Positions 10,393-20,131 of a stretch of DNA of 64,000 bases are shown here, piece by piece. The stretch comes from Gracilaria gracilis (lineage: Eukaryota > Rhodophyta > Florideophyceae > Gracilariales > Gracilariaceae). The notes under the pieces were generated by a model. That model was not told the origin of the DNA, did not search any database, and saw nothing but the letters and a program-made list of their open reading frames with translations. Positions within the stretch are counted from its first letter, which is position 1. Every line of letters begins with the position of its first letter. The stretch covers positions 1 through 64,000 of the forward strand of contig JARGSG010000027.1 in the NCBI GenBank assembly GCA_030374805.1. The letters are read 5' to 3'. The translations under genes were made by a program, and so were the position numbers.

Positions 10393-10904
10393 ATTGCTCA
10401 TGGACAGCAAGGAGGCACACGCGGCCGCACGGGAGAAGCTCGTTGCGGGTCGCATACATACAGTATACTGGAAAGGTGGGAACGCGAATTCACTGACTAT
10501 GTCTTTCAACCGCAAATGTCACAGAGTGAATTGTACGAAGAGACATTTGGAGTGGTCGCAAGTGCCATGGATAGATATAATATTTGCGTCTCTGCGTACG
10601 GTGGAACAGGATCCGGCAAAACTCACACGATGAACGGCCCTCAGAGGACAGAGGCGTCAATTTCCGAGGATTGATGGAGTTATTCCAAATTGCTAACGAA
10701 CGTTTGGAGCATTCCGATATACGTATCTCTGAGATAGATACTACTATCTCTGTATTAATGCTGGACACTTACATTGAGAGTCTTCGCGATTTGATTTTGC
10801 TTGATGCAGTGACGAAGCCTCCGAAACTTGATATTCGTCGAAACATGAAAGCCAGTTCTTACAATGCGATATATATCATAGAGCCGAGAGGTCAACCATT
10901 TTGA
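10393..10904 (+). pseudogene. Kinesin motor domain, N-terminal half, broken
   Basis: The frame 10390-10674 carries FTDYVFQPQMSQSELYEE and then AYGGTGSGKTHTMNGP, the P-loop of kinesin motors (usually AYGQTGSGKTYTMxG). A shift of frame leads to 10584-10904, with RGLMELFQIANERLE and ISVLMLDTYIESLRDLI, matching the family segments GIIPRxxxxLF and VSxLEIYNExxRDLL. The switch-I, switch-II (DLAGSE) and later parts of the motor are absent before the stop at 10904. The motor is therefore truncated and frameshifted. Motor type was judged kinesin-14-like only because a coiled coil precedes it. Confidence 0.7.
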
Positions 10905-11019
10905 TCTACTAAACCTGAGGTATTAAAAGATGAACACATCGACAGAGAAGAGCGTGTTGATGAACAAAGGGAGATACGAAAGATAGTGGCTCGCCACTTG
11001 TTTTACAATGGTGCATATT

Positions 11020-11401
11020 CTCGTCTCCCATACAACTCCTTCGGCGTTTGATTCCGACATTGATGAAAATAGACGTAGAAATGCTGATGAGCTTTGATTC
11101 TGGACCGACTACTTAACACTTGGCCGTGATAGCTACATTTACGATGATGCTGGAGTCACGTGGTCTTGAAAAAGATTCGTTTTTGTTTGTTTTTGGAGAT
11201 CTCAACGCTGATCCGTATGACGGTGACGGTCTTCGTCATTTTATTTCAACCCTGTTGTCGAGGTACAACATCATTGACCCTCTTCCATCCAGTGCCGGTG
11301 CATTGCAATCCGTTAACAAGCTAAACACGTTCGTCAGAGACCATCGCTGTTGCACTTTCTTCTTCTCCGCCTTCTTTGTCAGAAATCTAAGGGTTGAATA
11401 G
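11020..11401 (+). pseudogene. Endonuclease/exonuclease/phosphatase-fold fragment
   Basis: The frame from about 11120 to 11401 contains FLFVFGDLNADPYDGDG followed by LRHFISTLLSRYNIIDPL. GDLNA is the conserved motif near the C-terminus of the EEP (DNase I / sphingomyelinase / inositol 5-phosphatase) fold. Just upstream, in another frame, YLTLGRDSYIYDDAGVTWS also resembles this superfamily. Stops and frame changes separate the pieces, so it is a fragment. Substrate cannot be told. It does not belong to the LINE endonucleases farther on. Confidence 0.5.
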
Positions 11402-11565
11402 GTCTTGCCATCCGCCAACACTGAACTGTCCAACGACCAGGACTTCTGGTAAGCAGATAGTAACCCTCTCTTCCCGCTTGTAAACGGAACATTCATGAGC
11501 GCTAGACCTTCTTGACTGTGGTGATGCAACGAAGCGAACAGAGTCGAGACAAGATATGCAGAACC
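11402..11565. other. Short spacer
   Basis: Between the EEP fragment and the convergent phosphotransferase gene nothing specific is seen. Confidence 0.3.
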
Positions 11566-13091
11566 TCAACCTGAGATACGTTCAACAGCATCACAAAATC
11601 CTTCAACGTTCTCCGTGACGACATCCTTTTGGATTGCGAGCGGATGGATATCCAGTTGTACTTCTCGAATTGCTCTGATAAGATAACTGAAGGGTCTTGT
11701 TCTCGCTGTGACATCGAAAGGCCGTCTTTTGTCGTCACAGAACTTTCTCCACTCTTGAATATAGAAATAGAAATGGTCATGCATAAACAGTGGATATAAT
11801 TCTTTCTCTAGTAGTTCCAGGAACGGGAAACCAACAAACGAAGAGCCCCAATCAAAGAAAATAAACTGGGTACCAATATCACCTGGATGAGCAATGTTGC
11901 CTGCATTCAAATCTCCATGAATCAAAGTGAGTGGCAAGCTTAAGGTGCTCCATTGTTCAAAGACGTCTTCCATATCAATTCTCTGTGCTTTAAAGCGCGA
12001 TTCAAGAACCGGCGAAAACAAATGATGGCGAATACCAAAGAATAGGACATCTTTGTATCCGACACGTATCCAGTTGCATCACAAACGGGTAAACCAGCCC
12101 CCACAAGTTCGCCAACATGATTAGATGCGACATGCTGCACTCGAGCCCATTCAGAAAATACTTTTCTTGCGATTTCGCTTTTCTTGTCATAGCCCTTCAT
12201 GAGAGTTGAGTGGGACGGCACAAAACAGAGTTCTTCCAGATCGGCGCCTAGATCTGATGCGAGTAGCATATTTTGACTTAAACTGCTACGAATAACAGAT
12301 AGGGTAACAGAAGGAAATAGCCTCTTAATTCCCATAGTGTACAGGATTTGAATACTCTCTGTGGGAACCACTTTGAGAAACACATATCCCTCAGTTGTTG
12401 GAATTCGGTAGATAACGGATCGGAAGGAAAACGATACTTGTTCTGGGCAACCAGTCCTTTCATACTTGGTTGTGGTGAGATTGACATCAACCATCGGGAG
12501 GACCTTCTGGAGGTATCGAAATTCATACCAAGGGAGTTTCGAGGCCTTTTGCAGACGATACTCATGAATCAAAAGGAAAATCTTCAAGTAGTTGAGAACA
12601 TCTACATGACAACAACGTATCTCCACTTCTTCAACAACAAACGCGCTCTTTGTTGAGACGATCATAAAGCCACGAGTTTGAATAAAGTCCTCACTTTCGA
12701 CTCCCACCTCCACTACAACCAAAGTAACAGATTCTTAGCCAAAATCTTCGTATCCGGTGAAATCTTTTTCATCAACCACGTACATGTTCGCCTCTATGTC
12801 AAAGTATGAACGCAGCTCGGACACATATGCAAGAGACGTTAATCAACTTGCCTCTGTGTTCACGATGGGCAAGGTCATACAATTTGCTTCATCTCGAGTC
12901 AGGAGAACTTGTTCTCTGCCCCCGAGCACAATGCATACGTAGTTGAATTCGCCAGAGAGTTTCGGAAGAAAAATTATCGGAGAGTAAACAGTAAGTGATA
13001 ATTGCAAAGGCTGCTGAGTTGCATATTCCGTCCCAGAAGGGTTCGTCGAGGGGTGCGTCGAGGGGTGCACAACGATATGCGCCGTGCACAT
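11566..13091 (-). pseudogene. Nudix-like plus APH-type phosphotransferase gene, decayed (copy 2)
   Basis: Read on the minus strand. From 13091 to about 12720 it gives a Nudix-like domain homologous to 3502-3957: NYVCIVLGG, VLLTRD, then SLAYVSELRSYFDIEANMY and SVTLVVVEV. It is broken by a TGA near 12836, a TAA near 12737 and a frame change. From 12720 to 11940 a phosphotransferase fold follows (VIYRIPTTEGYVFLKVV, then MLLASDLGADLEEL, then ARVQHVASNHV). One frameshift near 12068 moves reading to the frame ending at 11566, which has LTLIHGDLNAGNI and FIFFDWGSSFVGFPFLELL, the HGDLxxGN and DW motifs of aminoglycoside phosphotransferase/choline kinase-like enzymes. The catalytic Asp is present. The small-molecule substrate is unknown. 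Because both copies share the Nudix part, the two-domain form is probably ancestral. Confidence 0.65.
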
Positions 13092-13631
13092 GTATAATGA
13101 AGGCGCCTAAAAATTGAACAACAGCGAGCCATGCGGGCCTCTCATATCATAGGGTGTAATGATACATCTACACTGTATGATACTTGTACACGTATTTGGA
13201 TTATCTATCTACAGAGTACGGGTAAATATACGAAGGGAGCATGCTCTGTCGAATTCAGGCCTAGTTAAGGCCCTGTTCACACCAGGACACTTCACGTCGC
13301 ATGTGTCCATTCAACCCAAAATTCCGGGTTACTTCCTTTTTCAAGGGCACCCAGGATTCTGTCCTGCCGGCGGCAAAAATCTCGTCATTGTGGGATCGCC
13401 CCAAAGGCGATCCCACACTCCGGACACATTTCCGTAACTCCCAAATCTGTCGAGACGGCCCTGGTCTCCGGCTCCCGCGATTGTTCGTGCCATCGCTTGG
13501 TCAAGTCATCGTCGCCTTTTTTCTTAATGTTTGTCTTCTTCTGCGTGCCGATTCACGCCACAAATACACGAATCCCTTAAATCCCATAAATTGCTCTAAT
13601 CGCTTAGCTTGATCATCTCGCATACAAAGGC
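13092..13631. other. Spacer with a perfect 11 bp hairpin
   Basis: No supported gene. At 13390-13416 the arms GTGGGATCGCC and GGCGATCCCAC are perfect inverted repeats around a 5 base loop. GTGTCC words near 13310 and the complement near 13421 add weak symmetry. It could be a terminator-like or element-end structure. Confidence 0.45.
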
Positions 13632-13988
13632 ATGAAGAATAGCTGCCAAAGAAGCTTGCGGTGCTATCGCCAAAGTAGAAGCAATAAACGCACAAGAAAT
13701 ATGGACGAGCACTGTGCCGTGAGCTCGGCAAAAAACGCGAACGCCTTTACTCGCAAGCTCGCCCAGTTCTTCATCAAACTAATGGATTCAAACAACAAAA
13801 TCCTGCTACGAGCTCAAGCACACCATCCAAAAGCAAACCACAGTGGCCATAAACAACAGCTCACCGGCCTCCCGTCTCGAAATGTTATGCAGGCCCAAAC
13901 ATCCCAAATAGATGAAGCACCGTCATCACGTGATGATTGTGATGACCATGAATGGATGGACGATGAATACTTCATCAACATTAATTAA
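13632..13988 (+). CDS. Hypothetical small protein
   Basis: ATG at 13632 gives 118 codons ending in an acidic, Asp-rich tail (DDCDDHEWMDDEYF). The sequence is hydrophilic and shows no recognised domain or signal peptide. A second plus-strand frame over the same bases is helical too, so the true frame is uncertain. Chance remains a real explanation. Confidence 0.2.
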   Translation: MKNSCQRSLRCYRQSRSNKRTRNMDEHCAVSSAKNANAFTRKLAQFFIKLMDSNNKILLRAQAHHPKANHSGHKQQLTGLPSRNVMQAQTSQIDEAPSSRDDCDDHEWMDDEYFININ

Positions 13989-14831
13989 CCAGAACGATAA
14001 ACCGAGTATTGAAGGTCGAATAAAAAGTTGTGCCACATAATGCAGTGCCCATGATTGGCAATACTTACGAGTATGCCTCGCGTTTTGCAGCAGTTAAGAC
14101 CTGGACAGGGACGATCCTCTGAACACAAACGGAGAACGGAAAAGATTGGGCCACTTATCGTTGGTTAGGTCTTCATGCTGCACTGAACCTGCATCACTAA
14201 AAATGGTGCATCGACGTATCAAAAAGACACTTTGGTGCACTGTGTAATCGTTTTTGGCTCGGCGCAACCTTTTTCTACCTTGCGATGTGCGGATGTCGCC
14301 CAATGCCTCTCGACTCTAGTTTCCTCGACGTGTATCAAAACATGAGTCGAGTACCTCGCAGATATATCCTGGAGTCATTACTGCTCGAAAGAATAGTACG
14401 AACGCAATGTCCCCAACGCAGCATCTTACTGTGGCTATCAATCAATTCGTCACGCTTTTGTCCGCCACCGTTTTGCTCACCTATAGAGTGGTGGAATATG
14501 CTGGTAAAGCATCATATTTCGTCAACTGTTTCCTTCCAACACAATCTTAAAAGTGAGCGGTTTGCGTATGAGTATTTTGCTGCTTAACAACTACCTCCGC
14601 TGCTTTCTTGGTGGTGAGCCAGAGTGAACTCCCCCGGCAGTGATCAAAGTATCACATAACTTCGATAGAGCATCTGTAACAATGAACTCCAACTTTCGAA
14701 TCTTGTTGCCAGATGTACCAGACTAGTCATTTTCGTTCTGACTCTATTGGAGTCTCGCTTCTCATCCATACGCGTTTCCTTTCACCGTGAAGAAGCATGA
14801 AGCGGGTTGACAAATAGTCATCATTCCATGA
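13989..14831. other. Region without a supported gene
   Basis: A 100-codon plus frame at 14285-14587 and a minus frame at 14094-14303 are open but have no recognisable content. No repeats or RNA genes noted. Confidence 0.35.
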
Positions 14832-15263
14832 ATATTTTTGCATGTTTGTTACCTTGCTGGTTCTAGCCGTGATTGCAAATGCTTCCTGGACAACCAAGCC
14901 TCCCCCGGGAGCAGTTACCAGAAAATAACTTCAAGTCCGGCCTGCTTCCCGGCAAATGCTCTAGTTGTGCCTGAGAATGGGAATGAGAAGAAAATGAAAC
15001 AGTAGTTGGTTGGAGATCGAGTAAGAGTTGGTGCACACGAAGTCTCTGAGGTTTTCATTTTCACTCATAGGCGCAACGATGGACATTATAAGTTTGTCCG
15101 AATTGAATGTCAGAGCTGCAAGACTGCGCTGCTGCTCTCATTGGATCACGTGCTTTCAGTGAACGGCATAATGCAACCGGTGCATGTAGTGCGTGTTGGT
15201 GATTTCATTATCATGGCTTCCGAAGAAGTTTCAAAGGCTACTCATGTCCCACATGTCCACTAA
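14832..15263 (+). pseudogene. Hedgehog/intein (Hint) domain, broken by a stop
   Basis: In one frame the sequence reads SSPACFPANALVVPENGNEK, then a TAG at about 15003, then LVGDRVRVGAHEVSEVFIFTH, FVRIEC, LLLSLDHVLSV and PVHVVRVGDFI. This is the Hint self-splicing fold: the domain begins with the nucleophilic Cys (CFP), has the LxxGDxV turn and the xLSxDHxLxV block that corresponds to the TxxH / LTPxHxL motif. Hint domains in algae are usually found at the C-terminal side of secreted Hog-type proteins, where they cleave themselves autocatalytically. Cys-containing sequence upstream (DCKCFLDNQ) may be the end of the passenger domain. The in-frame TAG and the short C-terminal end argue that this copy is a pseudogene. 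Confidence 0.6.
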
Positions 15264-15855
15264 CAAGGGTTCTTTAAACCCAAACAATAGACGGGAGAAT
15301 TCTCGTGAATGATATCCAGGTGACGACATATACGACAGCGATAGAAAAACATGTAACCCATGCTCTCTTGACTCCCTCCAGATTCTGGTTTCATGCCTCC
15401 AAACAGTTACTGCCTTGAAAGTCATGAACTGATGCATGGCTTAGTGATCAGTGAGCAGGTCGAGACTGGAGAACACAAGAGGTGTCTGGAACTCAGCAAG
15501 CAGAAGAACAGAGTGCCGACCGTAACTTCACCCAACCCTTCGACAGTTGCTTCCCTTGTAGACCGCTTTGTCAAAATGATGAAGAATTTTGGAAATATCA
15601 TGATGTCTACCTTCGTATGTGGCCGCAAAAAGGGCTTTGTGGTTATTTTACTATGTCAAACAACCCCTCCCGAGGTTCATTCAACCCCTTCAACGCAATC
15701 TATGTTCGGCTTCTCTGCCATTCAATATATCCTTAACATCAGGGCTTAAAAACTGAATCCCTTCCCCAATTCAGCCTCCTCCAACAGAGCTCGCTCTCCG
15801 TTTGGCAGAGCGAATGTGTCGTAACATTTGAGTTACAGCTATAATACGGTCCTTC
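15264..15855. other. Region without a supported gene
   Basis: Two overlapping plus frames (15393-15749 and 15482-15736) are open; neither shows a domain. It may include the upstream region of the phosphatase gene at 15856. Confidence 0.35.
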
Positions 15856-17013
15856 ATGAACTTTAGACTTGTAGGTGTTCAACACTGCCTACCTCAGATG
15901 ATCTCGCTACAGGTACTGGGAGACTTCGTTTTGGGCGACTATCGTACAGCTTGGATATCAAGGGTTTTCAAAAAGCGTCCTTTCTACAAAACAGAGCTTA
16001 GATGTTCGCAATCGTTGTTTCACGTTTCATTAAACCAACGCAGGAAAGTGCACAAATCGCATCCAACCTCATGCACGTTTTGCTTGGACCAGGAGCGATC
16101 TTTCTGTCTTCAGACTGCAAGACAAGTTATCAAAATTTATATCAAAATACCTCGCCTTCAAGCCACCACGAAAAGTGACCAATCCCCAGTGAGAGCTGTC
16201 GACGTTGCTATTCAGGGGACACTGTTTAACGAGCTATCACAAGTCTTTTCTGATGATGCTTTTGTTGCTGAGGAAGACATAACCGGGTTGATCACCGATT
16301 CCACTTTTCTTCAGGGTATAGAACAATTAGCTGATTTCAAGTTCGAAGACTTGCACTTCGATAGCTCACGAAAGCGGAGTACAAGGTGGTGGACGTTAGA
16401 CCCCATAGACGGCACAAAAAGTCTCCTATCAGGAGGCTATTTTGCCATAGGGCTGGCTTTACAGCATTCTCGAAACCGTGCTGGTTATCCGGTTATGGAA
16501 AGCTTAATCTTCCCGAGGCAGGGTGTACTCTTACCCGCAAATGTACCTTCTTCAGAATTAGAGATCATTCCTCTGGAGCTCCTTGACAGCAACATTGACT
16601 CTGCAGCAAAGCGCGACAAAAGCTTAGTGAAGCCCCATGAAGCTAATGCATCCACGCGCTACCAGTCTCCGAAAGAAAGACACTTCTCCGGTGGCGCTGA
16701 TTTCTTTCTCGAGGGGCACGGCCCATGGAAACCATTATGCTTTGGTAGTCTTGTCAAATATGCAGCAAGAGCCCAACAAAAGGCTTTTGCGCTCATTCAG
16801 AAGCTGTCACTTGGTTTCTCGAACAGTTGGGATCATGCTGCGGGTATAGCTGCAGTGAGGCCCTCGGGTGGCACCGTAACTGACGAAAATGGAAACGATT
16901 TCGTTGTGGATTCTGAAGAAGATCCACACTTAGTACAGTTGCAGCAAGGATCAAAAGCTATCGTAGCATCGGCGAGAGGAATCAATCACATCAATTTGTG
17001 TTCCAAGGTTTGA
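15856..17013 (+). CDS. Inositol monophosphatase / HAL2-type 3'(2'),5'-bisphosphate nucleotidase family protein
   Basis: ATG at 15856 gives 385 codons. The metal-binding motifs of the lithium-sensitive phosphatase superfamily are present in order: SPVRAVDVAIQG (usually SPVTxADxxxQ) near residue 115, FVAEEDI near 140, WTLDPIDGTKSLLSGGYFAI near 180, CFGSLVKYA near 295, and SNSWDHAAGIAAVRPSGGT near 325. The spacing and the DPIDGTK and WDHAAG boxes are closest to HAL2-type enzymes, which remove the 3' phosphate of PAP in sulfur metabolism. Plain inositol monophosphatase cannot be excluded. The first 100 residues are not conserved in type and could be an organelle targeting peptide or partly noncoding. 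The frame is intact and without introns. It is one of the few undamaged host genes in the first half of the window. Confidence 0.8.
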   Translation: MNFRLVGVQHCLPQMISLQVLGDFVLGDYRTAWISRVFKKRPFYKTELRCSQSLFHVSLNQRRKVHKSHPTSCTFCLDQERSFCLQTARQVIKIYIKIPRLQATTKSDQSPVRAVDVAIQGTLFNELSQVFSDDAFVAEEDITGLITDSTFLQGIEQLADFKFEDLHFDSSRKRSTRWWTLDPIDGTKSLLSGGYFAIGLALQHSRNRAGYPVMESLIFPRQGVLLPANVPSSELEIIPLELLDSNIDSAAKRDKSLVKPHEANASTRYQSPKERHFSGGADFFLEGHGPWKPLCFGSLVKYAARAQQKAFALIQKLSLGFSNSWDHAAGIAAVRPSGGTVTDENGNDFVVDSEEDPHLVQLQQGSKAIVASARGINHINLCSKV

Positions 17014-17216
17014 TACTCCCTGCGATATTCCAATCGATGACAACAGGCACCGAAACATGTAAAGCCAGACCAGGTAGCATGCAGAAAAAAGCGCTGCCAT
17101 TGTAGGAGAAATGCATCTCCCGCTGAACTTTCTCGCGAAAGACATGCCTGAAAAAGACTTATCTTCGACTACCAATTGGTGTGCAATCCACAAGGAGGTA
17201 AACAACATACTTTATA
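17014..17216. other. Spacer before the LINE
   Basis: Between the phosphatase gene and the first LINE. No feature is supported. Confidence 0.3.
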
Positions 17217-18299
17217 TTGATTGCAAACTCTCCCTTTCGCATATTCGTAGGTTCCCAACATCAGGGCACATGCGATCCGCCTTCACGCGGTGTGCCTGAC
17301 TTCCCCTCAAGTAGGGGAAGCGAAATGGATCTGCGGTTGGGCCTCCAACGGAGGCCGGCACCTGGAAGGTTAACGAAGATGAAAAAATCGAAAATCAAGC
17401 AAGAACGAAGACGGCCGCCCGTCCTTCAGCTCAACTGTCGCAGTCTTCTCGCGGCGGGGAAAAGAGCTGAAATCGCAGGCCTAGCACATACATGGCAGGC
17501 AGACATCTTGTGCCTGCAGGAAACACACCTCAGAAAAGAAGATCAAACCCCTAAGATACAAGGGTTCTCAATTGTTGGCAGATGTGACTGGAAGATGAGT
17601 GAGGAAATCGGTAATGGACGGGGAGGAGGAGTAGCGACGTACCAAAGGACAGAAATTTGCGCCGACGTCATCACAGAAGAGCCTATACTGAGTGGTATCG
17701 AGAGGGTAACTACATTGGTGCGAACACCAAGAGTAATAATGACCATTGCCAATGTTTAAGTACCACCACAACTGAAAAAGACAAGGTGGTTCGATTTATT
17801 GCAAGATCAAGATGTCGTAGTCGTTGATTGCAACACATGTCGCTCTTGGTACCCCACTAGGACGGAATCTGCAGGGGTTGAATGAGAAGCTTACTTGGAA
17901 AGCACAGGAAGAGTGGTACTGAATTTAGATGGTGTGGCAACACACACAGATGACGCTCGCGGTACTAAAAGTGCTATAGATATTGTCGCAGTTCCGGAGA
18001 AGTGGCTTCCGCTCGCCACGTGGGAGGCATCGAAAACCTCATTATCCGACCACCATCCTTGCCTCATATCATTCGATATAGGAACGAAAGCAGAAATACA
18101 GAAGAAGAGGAAACGTTGGTGCATTAAGAAGGCTGATTGGGACAAATTTGGGAAACATGTAGAACATCAACTATGTATGATAGAATATAGCACGACGAAA
18201 TCAGCAGATGAAGAATACCATCATTTTCGTACAGCTATTCTAAATGCGGCAAAGACCTTAATACTGTACGAAAGAAGAAAAAGAGAAGCACCCTGGTAG
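17217..18299 (+). pseudogene. LINE endonuclease domain
   Basis: VLQLNCRSLLAAGKRAEIAG followed by ADILCLQETHL are the opening motifs of AP endonuclease-like domains (N and E ligands of the metal). The distal motifs are VVVVDCNTCRSW, then SAIDIVAVP and LSDHHPCLISF. The domain would nick the target DNA to prime reverse transcription. The frame is interrupted by TAA at 17757, TGA near 17883 and TAG at 18297. The last lies where related elements have a second Trp (APWWNEEAS), so it is a simple nonsense mutation. Confidence 0.8.
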
Positions 18300-18320
18300 A
18301 ACGAAGAGGCGTCCGAAGTC

Positions 18321-20057
18321 ATGGCAATGAGAGCAGAAATGTGGAAGCAACACAGGGAACATCCAACCGAAGAAAGTAGATTAGCATTGCAACATGCCCG
18401 TGACCACGCAAGAATTGTGATAGACAAGCTGAAGAAAGAAACGTGGAGAGAATTAATTACTCTAAGACCCAGTGACCAGGATGCAAAAATGTGGAAGATC
18501 ACTAAGGCAATAGATAGCGGTATGTCAGAGCAACCATCACTGTGTCCCCCCGGAGGAGAGACATGGTGGGATAAGAGGAGGGCAAAATGGTTCGTCAAAA
18601 CGGAGATAAGGAAAGCAAGATGTCATGATAAAGATAGAGGTATACGAAACCATTACAGAAAAGCACTGGACGAGTACCGAGTGAAGTCGAAGAAAGCCAA
18701 CATTGTCATTGGAGAACAATTTCGTATCCATCAACTTGACAATGAATTGAAAGAAATGAAAGCCCATAAGGCAGCAAGCCCAGATAACTTTCAAGTTGCA
18801 TTCTTGCAACACCTCCCACTAATTGCGAAGGAATGGATGGTACATCTTATTAACAGGAGCTACAGCGAAGCAAGAACTCCTGCAAAATGGCGTCTGTCTC
18901 GTTTCATACCGACTCCCAAACCAGAAATCAAGGGAAGGTTTCGCCCGATTTCTCTCACTTCTGTATTCGTAAGACTCATGGAAAGAATGGTGAACCGCAT
19001 TTTTATGCAATGGTTGGAACCGAACTTACCATCCTGTCAAGCAAGTTTCCGAATATCCAGAATGACTGAAGAACATGTAGCAGCGTTGTGCGCACAGATT
19101 AATCATGGTTGGCAAAAGAAGACACTGACAATGGCAATCTTTTTTGACTTCTCCAAAGCATACGACTGCGTTCAGCATCGCAGACTCATGGTGAAACTCG
19201 CAAATATGGGATGCCCAACACAGCTGTGGAGATGGATAAGATCCTTCGTAATGGACCGTCGATGGACATGCAGATGGAATACGGCAGATAGGAGGCGCTT
19301 TGTAGTACCGCAAGGATTGCCACAAGGAGGGACACTGTCACCTGGTCTATGGATTGCTTACGTTGTGGACTTACCAGAAAAATTCATAAGGGGAGATAAG
19401 GATATCAAGATCAGTATGTATGCGGATGACGTGACTATGTGGGTCTCTCGTAGGGAACTCGAATTTTCCAAGAACAAACTGCAGCCGGTAGTAGAAAGAT
19501 TAGAAGCGTACCGCAAAGAAAAAAATATAATGTTGAATCCAAGAAAGGCAGCAGTAGTTCCATTCACGTATGGCCAATGGAGAAAGGATAAGGAGAAAAG
19601 CGCAATTAAAGTTGGAGAAACATGGATAGAACTGCAGGAAAGTATGCGATTCTTGGAAGTCCAATTGGATTCGAGGTTAAGTTTTCAACATCTCTTGCAC
19701 ATGATAACAGCGAAGTATCAACACCGTTGCAGAATACTACGTCGTCTCACTGGAACCACTTGGGGTGATAACTGGTCCACGATGAACATATTTGGAACTG
19801 GTTTCGTGGAAGCGGTGGCGAGATATGCAGCTAGTGTTGTAATACCGAATGCTTTACCCTGTGCGGGGGAAGGACTGGAACGAGCGCGAAACTATGTAAC
19901 ACGAATACAGACTGGGCGCACGAAGTCATCCCCAGTAGACAAACTACGACAGTCGGTAGATCATCCCAGTCTCTACTCCGTTGCCGTCACGCAAGCGGTG
20001 AAGTTGTATGAAAAAGCAAAAAGGAATATGGATTCAGCCCAATATCATTTGCGATAG
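18321..20057 (+). CDS. LINE reverse transcriptase domain
   Basis: A 578-codon open stretch. Fingers and palm motifs are in order: RFRPISLTSVFVRLMERMVN, FFDFSKAYDCVQHRRLM with the first catalytic Asp, LPQGGTLSPGLW, and MYADDVTMWVS with the YADD catalytic pair. A thumb-like helical region follows. It copies the element RNA onto nicked target DNA. The stretch is continuous with the endonuclease frame apart from a TAG just before it, and ends in a TAG near 20055 just before the RNase H frame. Confidence 0.85.
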   Translation: MAMRAEMWKQHREHPTEESRLALQHARDHARIVIDKLKKETWRELITLRPSDQDAKMWKITKAIDSGMSEQPSLCPPGGETWWDKRRAKWFVKTEIRKARCHDKDRGIRNHYRKALDEYRVKSKKANIVIGEQFRIHQLDNELKEMKAHKAASPDNFQVAFLQHLPLIAKEWMVHLINRSYSEARTPAKWRLSRFIPTPKPEIKGRFRPISLTSVFVRLMERMVNRIFMQWLEPNLPSCQASFRISRMTEEHVAALCAQINHGWQKKTLTMAIFFDFSKAYDCVQHRRLMVKLANMGCPTQLWRWIRSFVMDRRWTCRWNTADRRRFVVPQGLPQGGTLSPGLWIAYVVDLPEKFIRGDKDIKISMYADDVTMWVSRRELEFSKNKLQPVVERLEAYRKEKNIMLNPRKAAVVPFTYGQWRKDKEKSAIKVGETWIELQESMRFLEVQLDSRLSFQHLLHMITAKYQHRCRILRRLTGTTWGDNWSTMNIFGTGFVEAVARYAASVVIPNALPCAGEGLERARNYVTRIQTGRTKSSPVDKLRQSVDHPSLYSVAVTQAVKLYEKAKRNMDSAQYHLR

Positions 20058-20131
20058 AGACAGAATCTCCAACTCGAATACGGAAATCAAGATCAACTTT
20101 CAAGAAAGCAGCAGAGGTTCGTCTGGCGAAC

